From contig CAIUCS010000017.1 of the NCBI GenBank assembly GCA_903897715.1, forward strand, positions 1 through 39,626: a DNA stretch of 39,626 nucleotides, given 5' to 3'. The notes below the pieces were generated by a model. It saw nothing but the letters and a program-made list of their open reading frames with translations, searched no databases and was not told the origin of the DNA. This DNA comes from an uncultured Synechococcales cyanobacterium. Lineage in GTDB: Bacteria; Cyanobacteriota; Cyanobacteriia; CAIUCS01. Positions 1-8,226 of the stretch are shown in pieces. Made by a program: the position numbers and the translations under genes. Every line of letters starts with the position of its first letter. Position 1 is the first letter of the stretch.

Positions 1-1
1 C

Positions 2-91
2 CTTCATTTAACTATAAACCTGATTTTGGGTCTTGGGTTTGCTAGTGTTTCCTTAACGGGGTGGCAAGTTGTCCAAAAATATTTACCTTAG
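2..91 (+). CDS. C-terminal fragment of an unidentified membrane protein (cut by window start)
   Basis: An open frame enters from the left edge and ends at TAG 89-91, giving 29 residues. It reads as one hydrophobic stretch (LTINLILGLGFASVSLTGWQ) followed by a short polar tail ending QKYLP. That is what the last membrane segment of a small membrane protein would look like. I do not recognise the family. It could also be a chance open frame, since nothing upstream is visible. Confidence 0.3.
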   Translation, partial: LHLTINLILGLGFASVSLTGWQVVQKYLP

Positions 92-189
92 ACTTTAAGT
101 CATCAGATCGAATGAAACGAACAGAAATAAAATAGTTGATTTTAGTTTAAATTTACCTTAGAACATTTATTTTTTGGTTCAACAACCAA

Positions 190-217
190 TCCCTCCATGG
201 TTATATCCATAGAGGGA
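190..217 (-). terminator. Hairpin downstream of psb30
   Basis: Arms 190-200 and 207-217 form an 11-bp stem with one mismatch and a 6-nt loop, lying 22 nt past the psb30 stop. The following bases on the minus strand are only moderately T-rich, so this is a likely but not classical terminator. Confidence 0.4.
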
Positions 218-238
218 TGTGAAAACAAGGAGTTGAAG

Positions 239-379
239 TTAAAGGTTGCCACCCCGTGCCGAGAGCAAAAATATAATGACCGGTCCAGACAGCATGATTA
301 GGGCAATAGCTGTTAATTGAAGTAGTGGTTCTATATTTAGGCTGTCAAGTCCACCCAATAGATTGCTCAAAAAGTCCAT
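239..379 (-). CDS. psb30: Photosystem II reaction centre protein Psb30 (Ycf12)
   Basis: This 46-aa ORF has one transmembrane helix and is too short for most ORF callers. It begins MDFLSNLLGGLDSLNIEPLL, continues with the hydrophobic segment LTAIALIMLSGPVIIFLLSA and ends RGGNL. The pattern N-(I/L)-x-QLT-x-(I/L)-A followed by GP-(V/M)-IIFLL-x-x-R-x-GNL matches Psb30/Ycf12, a peripheral single-helix subunit of photosystem II in the thylakoid membrane. A Shine-Dalgarno-like GGGAG lies a few bases upstream of the ATG. It is monocistronic as seen here, with a hairpin downstream. The assignment rests on recalled family sequences; the length and conserved C-terminus fit well. Confidence 0.8.
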   Translation of the reverse strand: MDFLSNLLGGLDSLNIEPLLQLTAIALIMLSGPVIIFLLSARGGNL

Positions 380-774
380 ATTTGCTCCCAACTAGGTAAA
401 AAATTTTTTATCAATCTATCACTTCAAATGGGCTCCTCTTGAATATTGAGAAAGACCATTGGATTAACACTCCGGCTAATTCAATTCAGTGAATAGAACC
501 TTACATTACTATCCTAACGATGAAGGGAGCACTCAATTTAAGTAAGTTTACAAAAATCCAAATTTATTTTATCCCTTCAGTTGAGGCATACTACCAGTTT
601 CATATTCTTCCATACTTCCTACACTAATGACGGCAGATGCTATGGATAGAGTCTTAATTGAAATGAATCCCCGTATACTACTCTAAATCTAGAGGCGCTG
701 GTATAATCAGGTAAAGTTTGAAATATCAAAAGCTTAGCTTTAAGGACTCCGAATCGTTCAAGGTTGGCTAAGAG
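380..774. other. Intergenic region between psb30 and dnaA
   Basis: About 0.4 kb, AT-rich and without a credible ORF. It must hold the divergent promoters of psb30 (minus) and dnaA (plus). I looked for clusters of DnaA boxes (TTATCCACA-like) and saw none, so I do not call an origin here. Confidence 0.5.
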
Positions 775-783
775 TGATATACT
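775..783 (+). promoter_or_regulatory. Candidate extended -10 element for dnaA
   Basis: TG-A-TATACT reads as an extended -10 hexamer about 40 nt before the dnaA ATG. No good -35 hexamer is visible at the right distance, which is tolerable for an extended -10 promoter. This is pattern matching only. Confidence 0.3.
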
Positions 784-822
784 TTGACACTCTAGGGTTT
801 CTCCGTAAAGGTTTTTAAGGGT

Positions 823-2220
823 ATGGCTACAGCAGCTAGTATTTCTCCAGAAGAGTTTTGGCAACAGGTATTAGAACGCTTGCAACTTCAACTGGGGCAG
901 CCAACATTTGAAACCTGGATCAAAACTGCCATGGTAGAGCAGATGGATGAAAATCATCTGGTAATTTGTACCCCAAATCCCTTCGCCCGCAGTTGGTTGC
1001 AAAAATACTATTTTCAAACCATTGCAGATGTAGTCAAGGGTATTTTGGGGAGAGAAATTGAAATTGAAATAAAAATTGCTGCTGGTGATGATTCTACCGT
1101 AATGAATCAACCCCCGCGTATTTCTTGGGCGCCTCAGTTAGCCACGGCAACTCCAGAGTTTATCCCTAGTACTTTGCCAATGCGTAACTACAAACCTGCT
1201 GAACTGAATACCAAATATTTATTTTCACGGTTTGTGGTGGGGTCAAACAACCGAATGGCTCATGCAGCCGCTTTAGCTGTAGCAGAGTCCCCTGGTCGTG
1301 AGTTTAATCCCCTTTTTCTATGTGGGGGAGTTGGGTTGGGGAAAACCCACTTGATGCAAGCCGTCGGTCATTATCATTTAGAAATTAGTCCAAACGCTAA
1401 GGTTTATTATGTTTCAACAGAGCAATTTACCAACGACTTGATTTCTGCTATTCGTAAAGATAGTATGCAACGTTTTCGGGAATTGTATCGAGCGGTAGAT
1501 GTTTTATTAGTCGATGATATTCAATTTATTGAAGGCAAGGAGTATACCCAAGAAGAATTCTTTCATACATTTAATACCCTTCATGAAGCAGGCAAGCAGG
1601 TAGTCTTGGCATCTGACCGTCCACCTTCTCAAATTTCCCGGTTACAAGAGCGTCTTTGTTCTCGTTTTTCCATGGGGTTGATTGCAGATATTCAAGCTCC
1701 CAATTTAGAAACACGGATGGCAATCTTGCAAAAAAAAGCTGAGTATGAAAATATCAGACTACCCCGTGATGTGGTTGAATATATTGCTTCTACTTACACT
1801 TCCAATATTCGTGAGTTGGAGGGTGCCTTGATTCGGGCAGTAGCTTATATTTCCATTTCTGGTTTATCCATGACTGTTAATAGTATTGCTCCAGTACTCA
1901 ATCCTCCGGCAGAACAGGTGGAGGCAACTCCTGATGCCGTCATGAAGGTAATTGTGGAAACGTTTAATATCTCCATTGATGACTTAAAAGGTAGTTCCCG
2001 ACGTCGGGAAATTAGTCAAGCTAGACAAGTTGGAATGTACTTGATGCGTCAATATACAGCCCTTAGTTTGCCAAAGATTGGAGAGGAATTCGGAGGAAAG
2101 GATCACACCACAGTGATGTATAGCTGTGAAAAAATTTCACAATTGCGGGAGAGTGACCCAGCTATGGCTCAAATGTTGCGTCAATTGAGCGATCGCCTCC
2201 ATTTGTCTGTTAAAAAGTGA
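823..2220 (+). CDS. dnaA: Chromosomal replication initiator protein DnaA
   Basis: A 465-aa AAA+ ATPase that binds DnaA boxes and opens the replication origin. All four domains are visible. The N-terminal DnaB/partner-binding domain is about residues 5-85 ([29 protein letters not shown]), followed by a short linker. The AAA+ core carries Walker [10 protein letters not shown], Walker [13 protein letters not shown] and sensor elements [11 protein letters not shown] and NIRELEGAL. The C-terminal helix-turn-helix domain carries the signature [20 protein letters not shown]. Length is normal for cyanobacteria. The ATG has AAAGG 11 nt upstream. dnaN and other usual origin neighbours are absent. That is not unusual in cyanobacteria, where dnaA can be dispensable and distant from the origin. 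Confidence 0.98.
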   Translation: MATAASISPEEFWQQVLERLQLQLGQPTFETWIKTAMVEQMDENHLVICTPNPFARSWLQKYYFQTIADVVKGILGREIEIEIKIAAGDDSTVMNQPPRISWAPQLATATPEFIPSTLPMRNYKPAELNTKYLFSRFVVGSNNRMAHAAALAVAESPGREFNPLFLCGGVGLGKTHLMQAVGHYHLEISPNAKVYYVSTEQFTNDLISAIRKDSMQRFRELYRAVDVLLVDDIQFIEGKEYTQEEFFHTFNTLHEAGKQVVLASDRPPSQISRLQERLCSRFSMGLIADIQAPNLETRMAILQKKAEYENIRLPRDVVEYIASTYTSNIRELEGALIRAVAYISISGLSMTVNSIAPVLNPPAEQVEATPDAVMKVIVETFNISIDDLKGSSRRREISQARQVGMYLMRQYTALSLPKIGEEFGGKDHTTVMYSCEKISQLRESDPAMAQMLRQLSDRLHLSVKK

Positions 2221-2317
2221 ACTATAATTACCTTGGATGCGCAAAGCAAACTCCTGGCAACCATTTGCCTCTGATTTAAGAGTTTGGAAATTTGGATTTA
2301 GCGACACCACTAGGGAA

Positions 2318-2345
2318 AACAAATAATTGTAGACAATTATTTGTT
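2318..2345. terminator. AT-rich inverted repeat between convergent dnaA and holB
   Basis: Two perfect 13-nt arms (AACAAATAATTGT and its complement) are separated by AG, and the repeat overlaps the holB stop codon. It could act as a weak bidirectional terminator for the convergent pair. The stem is AT-rich and lacks a long U tract on either strand. Confidence 0.35.
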
Positions 2346-3339
2346 AATCTGAACCAATCCTAGAATCGTTGGTTAGGGCAATTTCCATCAATATTACTTC
2401 CCAGATTAGACGGGGTTGAACATATTGCAAAAGTAGTTTACGAATTCGTTCAAGCTGCTTTATTAGTGATGCCTGAGGACGGGGGGTTCGCTGCCAGTAC
2501 CACTGTTGAAGATAGTCCACTAACCATAGTTGAGCTTCAGACGTTAGGGCTTGGTCAATTTGTTGGGCGAGGTTAAGGGCTGATTTAAGACTGGTGGGGG
2601 GTTGTTTTAATGAGTCTAAAAGTTCACTGGGAATGCTCTGTAGTTGTCGCCAATGGACAATGGCTTCGCCAGGGCTTCCCTGGGCTAAGGAGAGTACTTG
2701 CGGGTGTTGAATAATTTCATTAAATCCCTGACGACGCAAAACTTCTACCATCACCTCTAAAGGTAAACGGTGAAATGGAATACGCTGGCAACGAGAAACT
2801 AAGGTTGGTAATAAAGCCTCAACGCTAGGGGCGATTAGAATTAAAGTTGCGTATCCAGGTTCTTCCAATGTTTTTAATAGGGCATTGGCGGCGGGCTCTG
2901 CCATTGTTTCTCCATGATTAATCACGATTAGGGAACGTTGGCTCTCTAAGGGTGGACGCATCAAAAACTGAGTTATTTCTCGGATTTGTTCTAACCGGAT
3001 TTGTGGGGGAACCCGTCGTTTTATCCCAGATGCTTCGGCTTCGTGAACGGTTAGCCGTTTGCCTTGATGTAAATAAGTAGGCTCAATCCAAAGTAGGTCT
3101 GGATGATTACGATGGTGTACCCGTTGGGGTAAAGCTTGGAGTGAGTTGGATAGGGCTAAGTCTTTGTGGGGGGCACTAACTATAATTTGGGCTAAACATT
3201 CAGCCGCCAAACTCCTACCAATGCCCTCTGCCCCTGTAAATAAGTAGGCAGGTGCCAGGCGATCGCGGACAATTGCCTGAGTCAATAAATGAATTGCTTG
3301 AGGCTGTCCTAGCAGATTGTGAAAAAATGCCAATGACAT
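2344..3339 (-). CDS. holB: DNA polymerase III delta-prime-type clamp-loader subunit
   Basis: A 331-aa protein of the clamp-loader AAA+ family. It opens with the N-terminal motif FHNLLGQPQAIHLLTQAI. A Walker-A-like loop GAEGIGRS has Arg where an active ATPase has Lys, as expected for a non-hydrolysing delta-prime subunit. ETMAEPAANALLKTLEEPG is the Walker-B/linker region of this family, and LVSRCQRIPF carries the SRC motif that supplies the arginine finger to its neighbour. The C-terminal third is helical collar-like sequence. It works with gamma/tau and delta to load the beta clamp. It is convergent with dnaA and separated from the next minus-strand gene upstream by the omega-RNA-like element. 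Confidence 0.88.
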   Translation of the reverse strand: MSLAFFHNLLGQPQAIHLLTQAIVRDRLAPAYLFTGAEGIGRSLAAECLAQIIVSAPHKDLALSNSLQALPQRVHHRNHPDLLWIEPTYLHQGKRLTVHEAEASGIKRRVPPQIRLEQIREITQFLMRPPLESQRSLIVINHGETMAEPAANALLKTLEEPGYATLILIAPSVEALLPTLVSRCQRIPFHRLPLEVMVEVLRRQGFNEIIQHPQVLSLAQGSPGEAIVHWRQLQSIPSELLDSLKQPPTSLKSALNLAQQIDQALTSEAQLWLVDYLQQWYWQRTPRPQASLIKQLERIRKLLLQYVQPRLIWEVILMEIALTNDSRIGSD

Positions 3340-3375
3340 AGATTAAGTTAGGTACTTAATTCAAAAAGGAGGTTG

Positions 3376-3600
3376 TCTCTACGGGGCTAAAGCCGTCCTT
3401 CGTGACGATTTCTAGTTACTCAGCCCGCTATTACTAGCGATCCGAGGAAATCGAGTACTGCGAACAAGGGCTGGACAGCAAAGTGAAGTTATCCGCGAAT
3501 TCATTCGGGGTCTCAAAAACAAAACCCGAACCAACATGGGAGGCTAAAGCCTTTACCATGGTTTTCACCCTCCGCCTGAAGCACGGAGACTCTCAACTTC
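3376..3600 (+). ncRNA. HEARO / IscB-type omega-RNA-like element without a nuclease ORF
   Basis: About 225 nt of GC-richer, strongly structured sequence lies between holB and the DUF1830 gene. Helices I can pair by eye: CGATTTC 3406-3412 with GAAATCG 3447-3453; CAGCCC 3421-3426 with GGGCTG 3468-3473, which crosses the first helix and so forms a pseudoknot; a tetraloop hairpin CGCTA-TTAC-TAGCG 3426-3439; TTCGGG 3504-3509 with CCCGAA 3525-3530; and GGGAGG 3538-3543 with CCCTCC 3568-3573. GGCTAAAGCC occurs twice (3385-3394 and 3542-3551). Nested helices, a central pseudoknot and a 3' part like the region before iscB genes match HEARO RNAs, the guide scaffolds of IscB. No iscB ORF follows. The family call is from recall, not a covariance search. 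Confidence 0.55.
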
Positions 3601-3635
3601 GACTAGGTAGAGTTACTTCATTTAAGGAATGATTC

Positions 3636-4004
3636 CTAATTGATTTGGGTAAGTACGGGTAACAAGATAGGGTCTAGTGCCCCATCGTTAGCTTGCTCAA
3701 TTTGTTGATCCTGAAGATGATTAAACCTTGAGACTTGTTTTGATGAAACCTCCTGTACTTGAAGACGAAGGCAAGGAATTCGATCGGATAATATAGCGCT
3801 AGCCATCATTCCACTGTGGATTTCTAATACACTATCTAGGGGAGCTTCAAAAATCAACCGTTGACCTGGGAAAACAACACGCTCAAAATACCAACCTGTA
3901 ACATTGGTAATTCTTGCGACTTGCATTTTACCGGCAACATTGACATAGCAACATAAAATACGATCAGTAAACGCAGAGGGGAGGGAATCAAGTACTTGTG
4001 TCAT
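3636..4004 (-). CDS. DUF1830 family protein
   Basis: I place the start at the ATG encoding MTQVLDSLP (122 aa) rather than an upstream TTG that would add 18 residues unlike the family. The sequence carries the conserved stretches of DUF1830, a small family essentially confined to cyanobacteria: DRILCCYVN, ARITNVTGWYFERVVFPG and EIHSGMMASAILSDRIPC. No catalytic motif, signal peptide or membrane segment is visible, and no function is established that I know of. The C-terminal 40 residues are polar and less conserved-looking. The omega-RNA-like element lies just downstream on the other strand. Confidence 0.8.
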   Translation of the reverse strand: MTQVLDSLPSAFTDRILCCYVNVAGKMQVARITNVTGWYFERVVFPGQRLIFEAPLDSVLEIHSGMMASAILSDRIPCLRLQVQEVSSKQVSRFNHLQDQQIEQANDGALDPILLPVLTQIN

Positions 4005-4279
4005 GACTTTTATTAAAATTTTAGAAAATATACTATAGTTCGATTCAATACCAACCAAGGCTAGGCTGACGAAGCATCTATCTGTATCACCTATTGTTAA
4101 TTAGAAACAAATAATTACATCTAATTAATAAAAGTATACTCTCTATAACGTAGCATTGAGCGATTTTAACGTACTGTAAACCTGACTACTATTCTTTGAA
4201 TATTTATTAAAAATCAATTGAGGGTGAAGTTAGGAACGACGAAGTAATCCGTTTACCAAAAAAGTAGTCCTAAATAAAT
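4005..4279. other. AT-rich intergenic region upstream of the DUF1830 gene
   Basis: No credible ORF or structured RNA. It presumably holds the promoter of the minus-strand DUF1830 gene; I could not single out hexamers. Confidence 0.4.
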
Positions 4280-4312
4280 AAGGATGCGCCATACTAGAAA
4301 TGACGCATCCTT
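4280..4312 (-). terminator. Hairpin terminator candidate downstream of the 128-aa orphan gene
   Basis: AAGGATGCG (4280-4288) and its complement (4304-4312) form a perfect 9-bp stem with a 15-nt loop. On the minus strand it is followed by ATTTATTTA. On the plus strand it is followed by an A-rich run. It sits about 160 nt past the stop of the 4474-4860 gene. Confidence 0.5.
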
Positions 4313-4473
4313 ACTAAAAAAAACATGACTTGCTTGCCACTACTGCAAAATCCAGACTATATTGCTAGAGGATAGACAGTTAAGGTAATCCATCAAGGTT
4401 GGGCTTATATGGGATCACGATTTAACCCGAGAATCTTCTAGGCTTTAGCCAAAAGGGCATAGCAAGGGTGGTA

Positions 4474-4860
4474 TCAACGCTTAATATCCTTAGCCATAGT
4501 ACGGAAAATATCCATACTGGTATCATTTTTCCGTCGTTCAGTTGTAATTTGAGGATTATTGGAATTAGTGGGAGTGGGGGAGTTAGTGGGAGCAGAGGGA
4601 GAAACAATGCCATTCCCTTCAGACTGACTCATGGAAGAAACTTTTTTGATTTTTTCTACTTCTTCCTTTTTATCCCCCTCCACCTTGGGGAAGGTACGTC
4701 GAATGGTTTTAACCGACCGCATGTAGTCTAAGTTCCCTAAAGACTTAGCACTATCACTGTCTAAATAATAACTACCTGAGGAATCTGATTGACTAGATTG
4801 AACAGTGGTATCTTCAGACTTAGACTTTGAACCAAACAAACCCTTAAAAAATCCAGTCAC
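4474..4860 (-). CDS. Conserved-looking hypothetical protein, 128 aa
   Basis: I do not recognise a named family. The protein has three parts. A basic, Gly/Phe-rich N-terminus (MTGFFKGLFGSKSKS) leads through a Ser-rich linker to a dense block DSAKSLGNLDYMRSVKTIRR plus TFPKVEG. A lysine/glutamate helix (DKKEEVEKIKKVSSM) is followed by a Pro/Ser/Thr/Asn-rich linker. A short C-terminal helix (SMDIFRTMAKDIKR) closes the protein. The alternation of conserved-looking blocks and low-complexity linkers suggests a soluble, partly disordered protein that docks onto partners. There are no cysteines and no membrane segment. It lies downstream of the rbcLXS terminator, so it is transcribed separately. Confidence 0.65.
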   Translation of the reverse strand: MTGFFKGLFGSKSKSEDTTVQSSQSDSSGSYYLDSDSAKSLGNLDYMRSVKTIRRTFPKVEGDKKEEVEKIKKVSSMSQSEGNGIVSPSAPTNSPTPTNSNNPQITTERRKNDTSMDIFRTMAKDIKR

Positions 4861-5123
4861 AAGGGACTCCTATCTTTAATAATTTTGATTTTAATACTTT
4901 TATATAAATGTTAACATCTCAACCAATATTTGAACCACTAAGTTCACCACTAATCAATCCAAACGCAGTTTTAAAGTAAAGTAGTGGTAAACAGGTAATG
5001 GTTTAAGAGTGGTCTTCGGAGTAACGCCCCTACAGGGACAAAGCCCCCCAACTGAGTACATCCCAGTTTAGCAAATTTGCCCTCATCCCCCAACTAATTC
5101 CTATCCTTACTGGTTTAGGATCA

Positions 5124-5168
5124 CCCAAAATAAAACCAGGGTGGAAATTTAGGGTCTTTCCACCCTGG
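5124..5168 (-). terminator. Rho-independent terminator of rbcLXS
   Basis: Arms 5136-5147 (CCAGGGTGGAAA) and 5157-5168 form a perfect 12-bp GC-rich stem with a 9-nt loop. The minus strand then runs TTTTATTTT. It lies 26 nt past the rbcS stop. Confidence 0.9.
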
Positions 5169-5194
5169 AATAGGAAAAACAAGCTCCAAAAAGA

Positions 5195-5530
5195 CTAGAA
5201 ACGACTAGTGGTGGGTTTATGGACAATAAAACTTAACACTTGGCATTGCTTCACATTATCAAACCCAACAACTCGAATATAATTATTCGGGTATTCAGAT
5301 TTACAAGCCCGTACTTCACTCAATACTTCTTGGGAAGAAGTGGCATTGAATAAAGGTAACTTCCACATGGTCCAATAATGGATTTTAGGGTCTGCGCTCT
5401 CACTGAATTCAATGCAAGGGAAAAATCCGCTCTGTAAAATATAATCAACTTGCTTGATCAATTGGGTATCAGACAAAGGAGGAAGGTAAGAAAGGGTCTC
5501 AAAACGAATTTCTTTTGGTAAAGTCTTCAT
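5195..5530 (-). CDS. rbcS: RuBisCO small subunit
   Basis: A 111-aa small subunit of form IB RuBisCO. It caps the L8S8 enzyme and in beta-cyanobacteria is packaged with it in carboxysomes. Typical blocks are [45 protein letters not shown] and [16 protein letters not shown]. The short loop between strands A and B is the cyanobacterial type rather than the longer plant type. It is the last gene of the operon, 45 nt after rbcX, and is followed directly by a strong terminator. Confidence 0.98.
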   Translation of the reverse strand: MKTLPKEIRFETLSYLPPLSDTQLIKQVDYILQSGFFPCIEFSESADPKIHYWTMWKLPLFNATSSQEVLSEVRACKSEYPNNYIRVVGFDNVKQCQVLSFIVHKPTTSRF

Positions 5531-5575
5531 GGTGTTTACAATGAACGAATAGGGTCAAATGAAATAAAACAGTGG

Positions 5576-5956
5576 TCATAGAGGTGATGGCATATCTGGA
5601 TCAATCCCATCAGGCGTTGAAAGCTGGGTAATGCGCTCTAAATGGCGACAACGATGTTCCAAGTTAGATTGTTGGATTCCAGTTTGTAACATTTCTGGTA
5701 AATAATCAGCAATTTCAGCCGCAATATGTTCTCGCACAGTCATCAATCGAAACCCTAAGTCTTGTCGGGCATTCAACAACTCTTGGATAAAAACATCCCC
5801 GTCTTGAACATTACTATTCGCAGAAAATTGCTGGAGCCAAAAAGCAACTGGTGGGTCGGTTTCACTTAGTTGAGTTAAAATAGTACGCAACGCCTGATAA
5901 GTTACATAACTAGCCAGAACCTTACCAGTGTCCTTGGCAATCCGGTGGAGATCCAT
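5576..5956 (-). CDS. rbcX: RuBisCO assembly chaperone RbcX
   Basis: A 126-aa helical protein that acts as a homodimer. It clamps the C-terminal peptide of newly folded RbcL and helps build the L8 core. Family features include the N-terminal helix DLHRIAKDTGKVLASYVTYQ, the block ALRTILTQLSETDPPVAFWL, and ELLNARQDLGFRLMTVREHI, which precedes a conserved AAEIADYLPEM helix. The last 20 residues (TPDGIDPDMPSPL) are proline-rich and variable. Position between rbcL and rbcS is the standard cyanobacterial arrangement and supports the call. Confidence 0.97.
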   Translation of the reverse strand: MDLHRIAKDTGKVLASYVTYQALRTILTQLSETDPPVAFWLQQFSANSNVQDGDVFIQELLNARQDLGFRLMTVREHIAAEIADYLPEMLQTGIQQSNLEHRCRHLERITQLSTPDGIDPDMPSPL

Positions 5957-5985
5957 AAGCCCAACTCCCTGAAGGAAGGTTTACC

Positions 5986-6021
5986 CTCCCAAACTGAACA
6001 GCGATGGTGTCAGTTTGGGAG
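5986..6021 (-). promoter_or_regulatory. Intercistronic hairpin between rbcL and rbcX
   Basis: CTCCCAAACTGA (5986-5997) and its exact complement (6010-6021) give a 12-bp stem with a 12-nt loop. There is no U tract, and the operon continues past it. It is better read as an mRNA-stabilising, processing or attenuating hairpin that keeps rbcL message in excess than as a full terminator. Confidence 0.6.
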
Positions 6022-6057
6022 TGCCAACGACTTATTAATAGTCGGGGAAACCGAATT

Positions 6058-7488
6058 TTATAAGGTGTCCATGGCTTCGAATTCAAACTTGATTTCTTTC
6101 CATAGTTCGCAGGCGGCAGCTAATTCAGGAGACCATCGGCAAGCCTCACGAATGACATCCCCGCCTTCACGGAATAGATTACGTCCTTCGTTGCGGGCTT
6201 GAATGCACGCTTCTAGGGCAACCCGGTTTGCAGTTGCCCCAGGGGCGTTACCCCAAGGATGTCCCAGGGTGCCACCACCAAACTGGAGGCAGGAGTCATC
6301 TCCAAAGATTTCAACTAAGGCTGGCATGTGCCATACGTGAATACCGCCGGAAGCAACTGGCATCACACCGGGGAGTGATGCCCAATCCTGAGTGAAGAAA
6401 ATCCCGCGGGAACGGTCTTGTTCAACGTGATCTTCCCGCATCAGATCAACAAAGCCCATGGTGATGCCCTTTTCCCCTTCTAGTTTGCCCACAACGGTAC
6501 CAGAATGAAGGTGATCTCCCCCAGACATCCGCAAGCACTTGGTTAATACACGGAAGTGAATACCATGGTTTTTCTGGCGGTCAATGACGGCATGCATGGC
6601 ACGGTGAATATGGAGTAAAACACCGTTATCACGACACCAGCGAGCTAAGGTGGTATTAGCGGTGAAGCCCCCGGTTAAGTAGTCATGCATGATAATGGGA
6701 GTTTTGATTTCTTTGGCAAACTCAGCCCGCTTCATCATGTCTTCTACGGTGGGAGCAGTCACATTGAGGTAGTGACCCTTAATTTCTCCGGTTTCAGCCT
6801 GAGCCTTTTCAATTGCTTCTTGAACAAATAGGAAGCGATCGCGCCAGCGCATAAACGGTTGGGAATTAATATTTTCGTCATCTTTGGTGAAGTCTAACCC
6901 ACCCCGCAAGCATTCATAAACCGCCCGACCATAGTTTTTTGCTGACAGACCCAATTTCGGTTTAATGGTACAACCCAATAATGGACGTCCGTACTTGTTC
7001 AATTTATCACGCTCTAGCTGAATCCCATGGGGAGGTCCTTGGAATGTTTTCAAATAAGCCACTGGAACCCGTAAATCTTCTAATCGAAGAGCCCGCAGTG
7101 CCTTAAACCCAAATACGTTTCCTACAATAGAGGTTAACATATTGGTTACAGAACCCTCTTCAAATAAGTCAAGGGGATAGGCGATATAGACGAAATACTG
7201 GTTATCTTCACCAGGAACCGCTTCAATATCGTAGCAACGTCCCTTGTAGCGGTCCATGTCCGTCAATAAATCAGTCCATACTGTTGTCCAAGTACCCGTA
7301 GAGGATTCAGCGGCAACGGCTGCACCGGCTTCTTCAGGAGGTACTCCTGGTTGGGGGGTTACACGAAAACAAGCCAAGAGGTCGGTATCCTTGGGGGTAT
7401 AATCGGGCATATAATAGGTGAGCCGATAGTCCTTAACCCCAGCCTGATAACCGCTTTTAGAACGAGTTTGCGTTTGTGCGTAAGACAT
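6058..7488 (-). CDS. rbcL: RuBisCO large subunit, form IB
   Basis: A 476-aa catalytic subunit that carboxylates ribulose-1,5-bisphosphate in the Calvin cycle. Active-site elements are intact: TIKPKLGLS (equivalent to Lys175 in spinach numbering), [11 protein letters not shown] (Lys201, carbamylated for Mg binding, with the acidic ligands), HIHRAMHAV, loop 6 with [10 protein letters not shown] (Lys334), and [10 protein letters not shown]. The N-terminus [20 protein letters not shown] and close similarity to plant-type enzymes mark form IB. The ATG is preceded by AGGA about 14 nt upstream. It is the first gene of rbcL-rbcX-rbcS. A tandem 10-bp repeat lies just upstream in the leader. Confidence 0.99.
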   Translation of the reverse strand: MSYAQTQTRSKSGYQAGVKDYRLTYYMPDYTPKDTDLLACFRVTPQPGVPPEEAGAAVAAESSTGTWTTVWTDLLTDMDRYKGRCYDIEAVPGEDNQYFVYIAYPLDLFEEGSVTNMLTSIVGNVFGFKALRALRLEDLRVPVAYLKTFQGPPHGIQLERDKLNKYGRPLLGCTIKPKLGLSAKNYGRAVYECLRGGLDFTKDDENINSQPFMRWRDRFLFVQEAIEKAQAETGEIKGHYLNVTAPTVEDMMKRAEFAKEIKTPIIMHDYLTGGFTANTTLARWCRDNGVLLHIHRAMHAVIDRQKNHGIHFRVLTKCLRMSGGDHLHSGTVVGKLEGEKGITMGFVDLMREDHVEQDRSRGIFFTQDWASLPGVMPVASGGIHVWHMPALVEIFGDDSCLQFGGGTLGHPWGNAPGATANRVALEACIQARNEGRNLFREGGDVIREACRWSPELAAACELWKEIKFEFEAMDTL

Positions 7489-8171
7489 AGATTTCTATTC
7501 CTAAGAAATTGACCAACTTAATTGACCAATGCTAAAAACTTACTTTTTGCAATCAGTGCGTTGTCAATGCAATCTGAAAGCATCTGATAGGTTCATTCTT
7601 TGAGCATTCCGGTTTATGTTTGATAGACCACAACATCTCCTAGATATTACTTACCAACCCCAGTTTTTCCAATTAAAAAACTAGAAGGATTAATTTCCCC
7701 GAAGTTTGAAAGAGGGCTTTGGGGGAGGGTCGTGTCAGAGCTAAAGGGAGCAGTTGTGATTTACGAATACTGGATGACAAGATGGAACTGGATTCAAGGA
7801 AAGTAACAATAGCAATTTATATAATTAAGCTTTTAAGATGAGCTTTAAAATATTGTGCTTCCATTTTACTCTCCCTAGCACTCTTTTGATGATGGCATTT
7901 GAAACAGATGACTCTGGTTATTGCCACACCTATCAATGGGTTGTCTGCATGGATACTATTAATAAGTTATCAGGAATTGGTTGTAATTCAGTTTAGTTCT
8001 TCTTGATTGTTAAATAAGCTTCATTTATAGTTAACATTCGCAATTCAAGACGGTCTGGAATAAGTGAAAATACTTATAATCCTAAACAAATTAGGATGAG
8101 CAGCACTGAGCACGATCCATCTTTGCCCAAGGATCATTACGTCATTGATACAACCAAAATACGTGTATAAA
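7489..8171. other. Long upstream region of rbcLXS
   Basis: About 0.7 kb with no credible ORF on either strand. On the minus strand a TTGACA hexamer (plus 7562-7567) lies some 75 nt before the rbcL ATG. No convincing -10 follows at 17 nt. I could not identify a clear NtcA site (GTAN8TAC) or a LysR-type (RbcR/CmpR) site by eye, although regulation by such factors is usual for this operon. Confidence 0.4.
7507..7529 (-). repeat. Tandem 10-bp direct repeat in the rbcL leader
   Basis: TTGGTCAATT occurs twice in the same orientation (plus 7507-7516 and 7520-7529), with a 13-bp period, ending about 18 nt before the rbcL ATG. The position fits a leader or operator element. The function is unknown. 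Confidence 0.6.
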
Positions 8172-8226
8172 ATTGAAAAAAATTATAATAACTATTTCCT
8201 CCCAGTTGTTACAGCTTCGGGAGGAA
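8172..8226 (-). terminator. Terminator of hemH-lpxB overlapping the lpxB stop
   Basis: TTCCTCCC (8196-8203) pairs with GGGAGGAA (8219-8226), so the stem includes the last codons of lpxB. On the minus strand an AT-rich stretch with a TTTTTTT run follows. Confidence 0.6.

Noticed and set aside
380-822. Replication origin next to dnaA
   Set aside because: No cluster of DnaA boxes or AT-rich unwinding repeats seen; dnaA in cyanobacteria is often not at the origin.
4005-4058. Upstream TTG start for the DUF1830 gene
   Set aside because: Adds 18 residues that do not resemble the family; the internal ATG fits the family start.
7843-7998. Plus-strand ATG frame of about 52 codons upstream of rbcL
   Set aside because: No ribosome binding site, no recognisable photosystem small-subunit pattern and unlikely composition.
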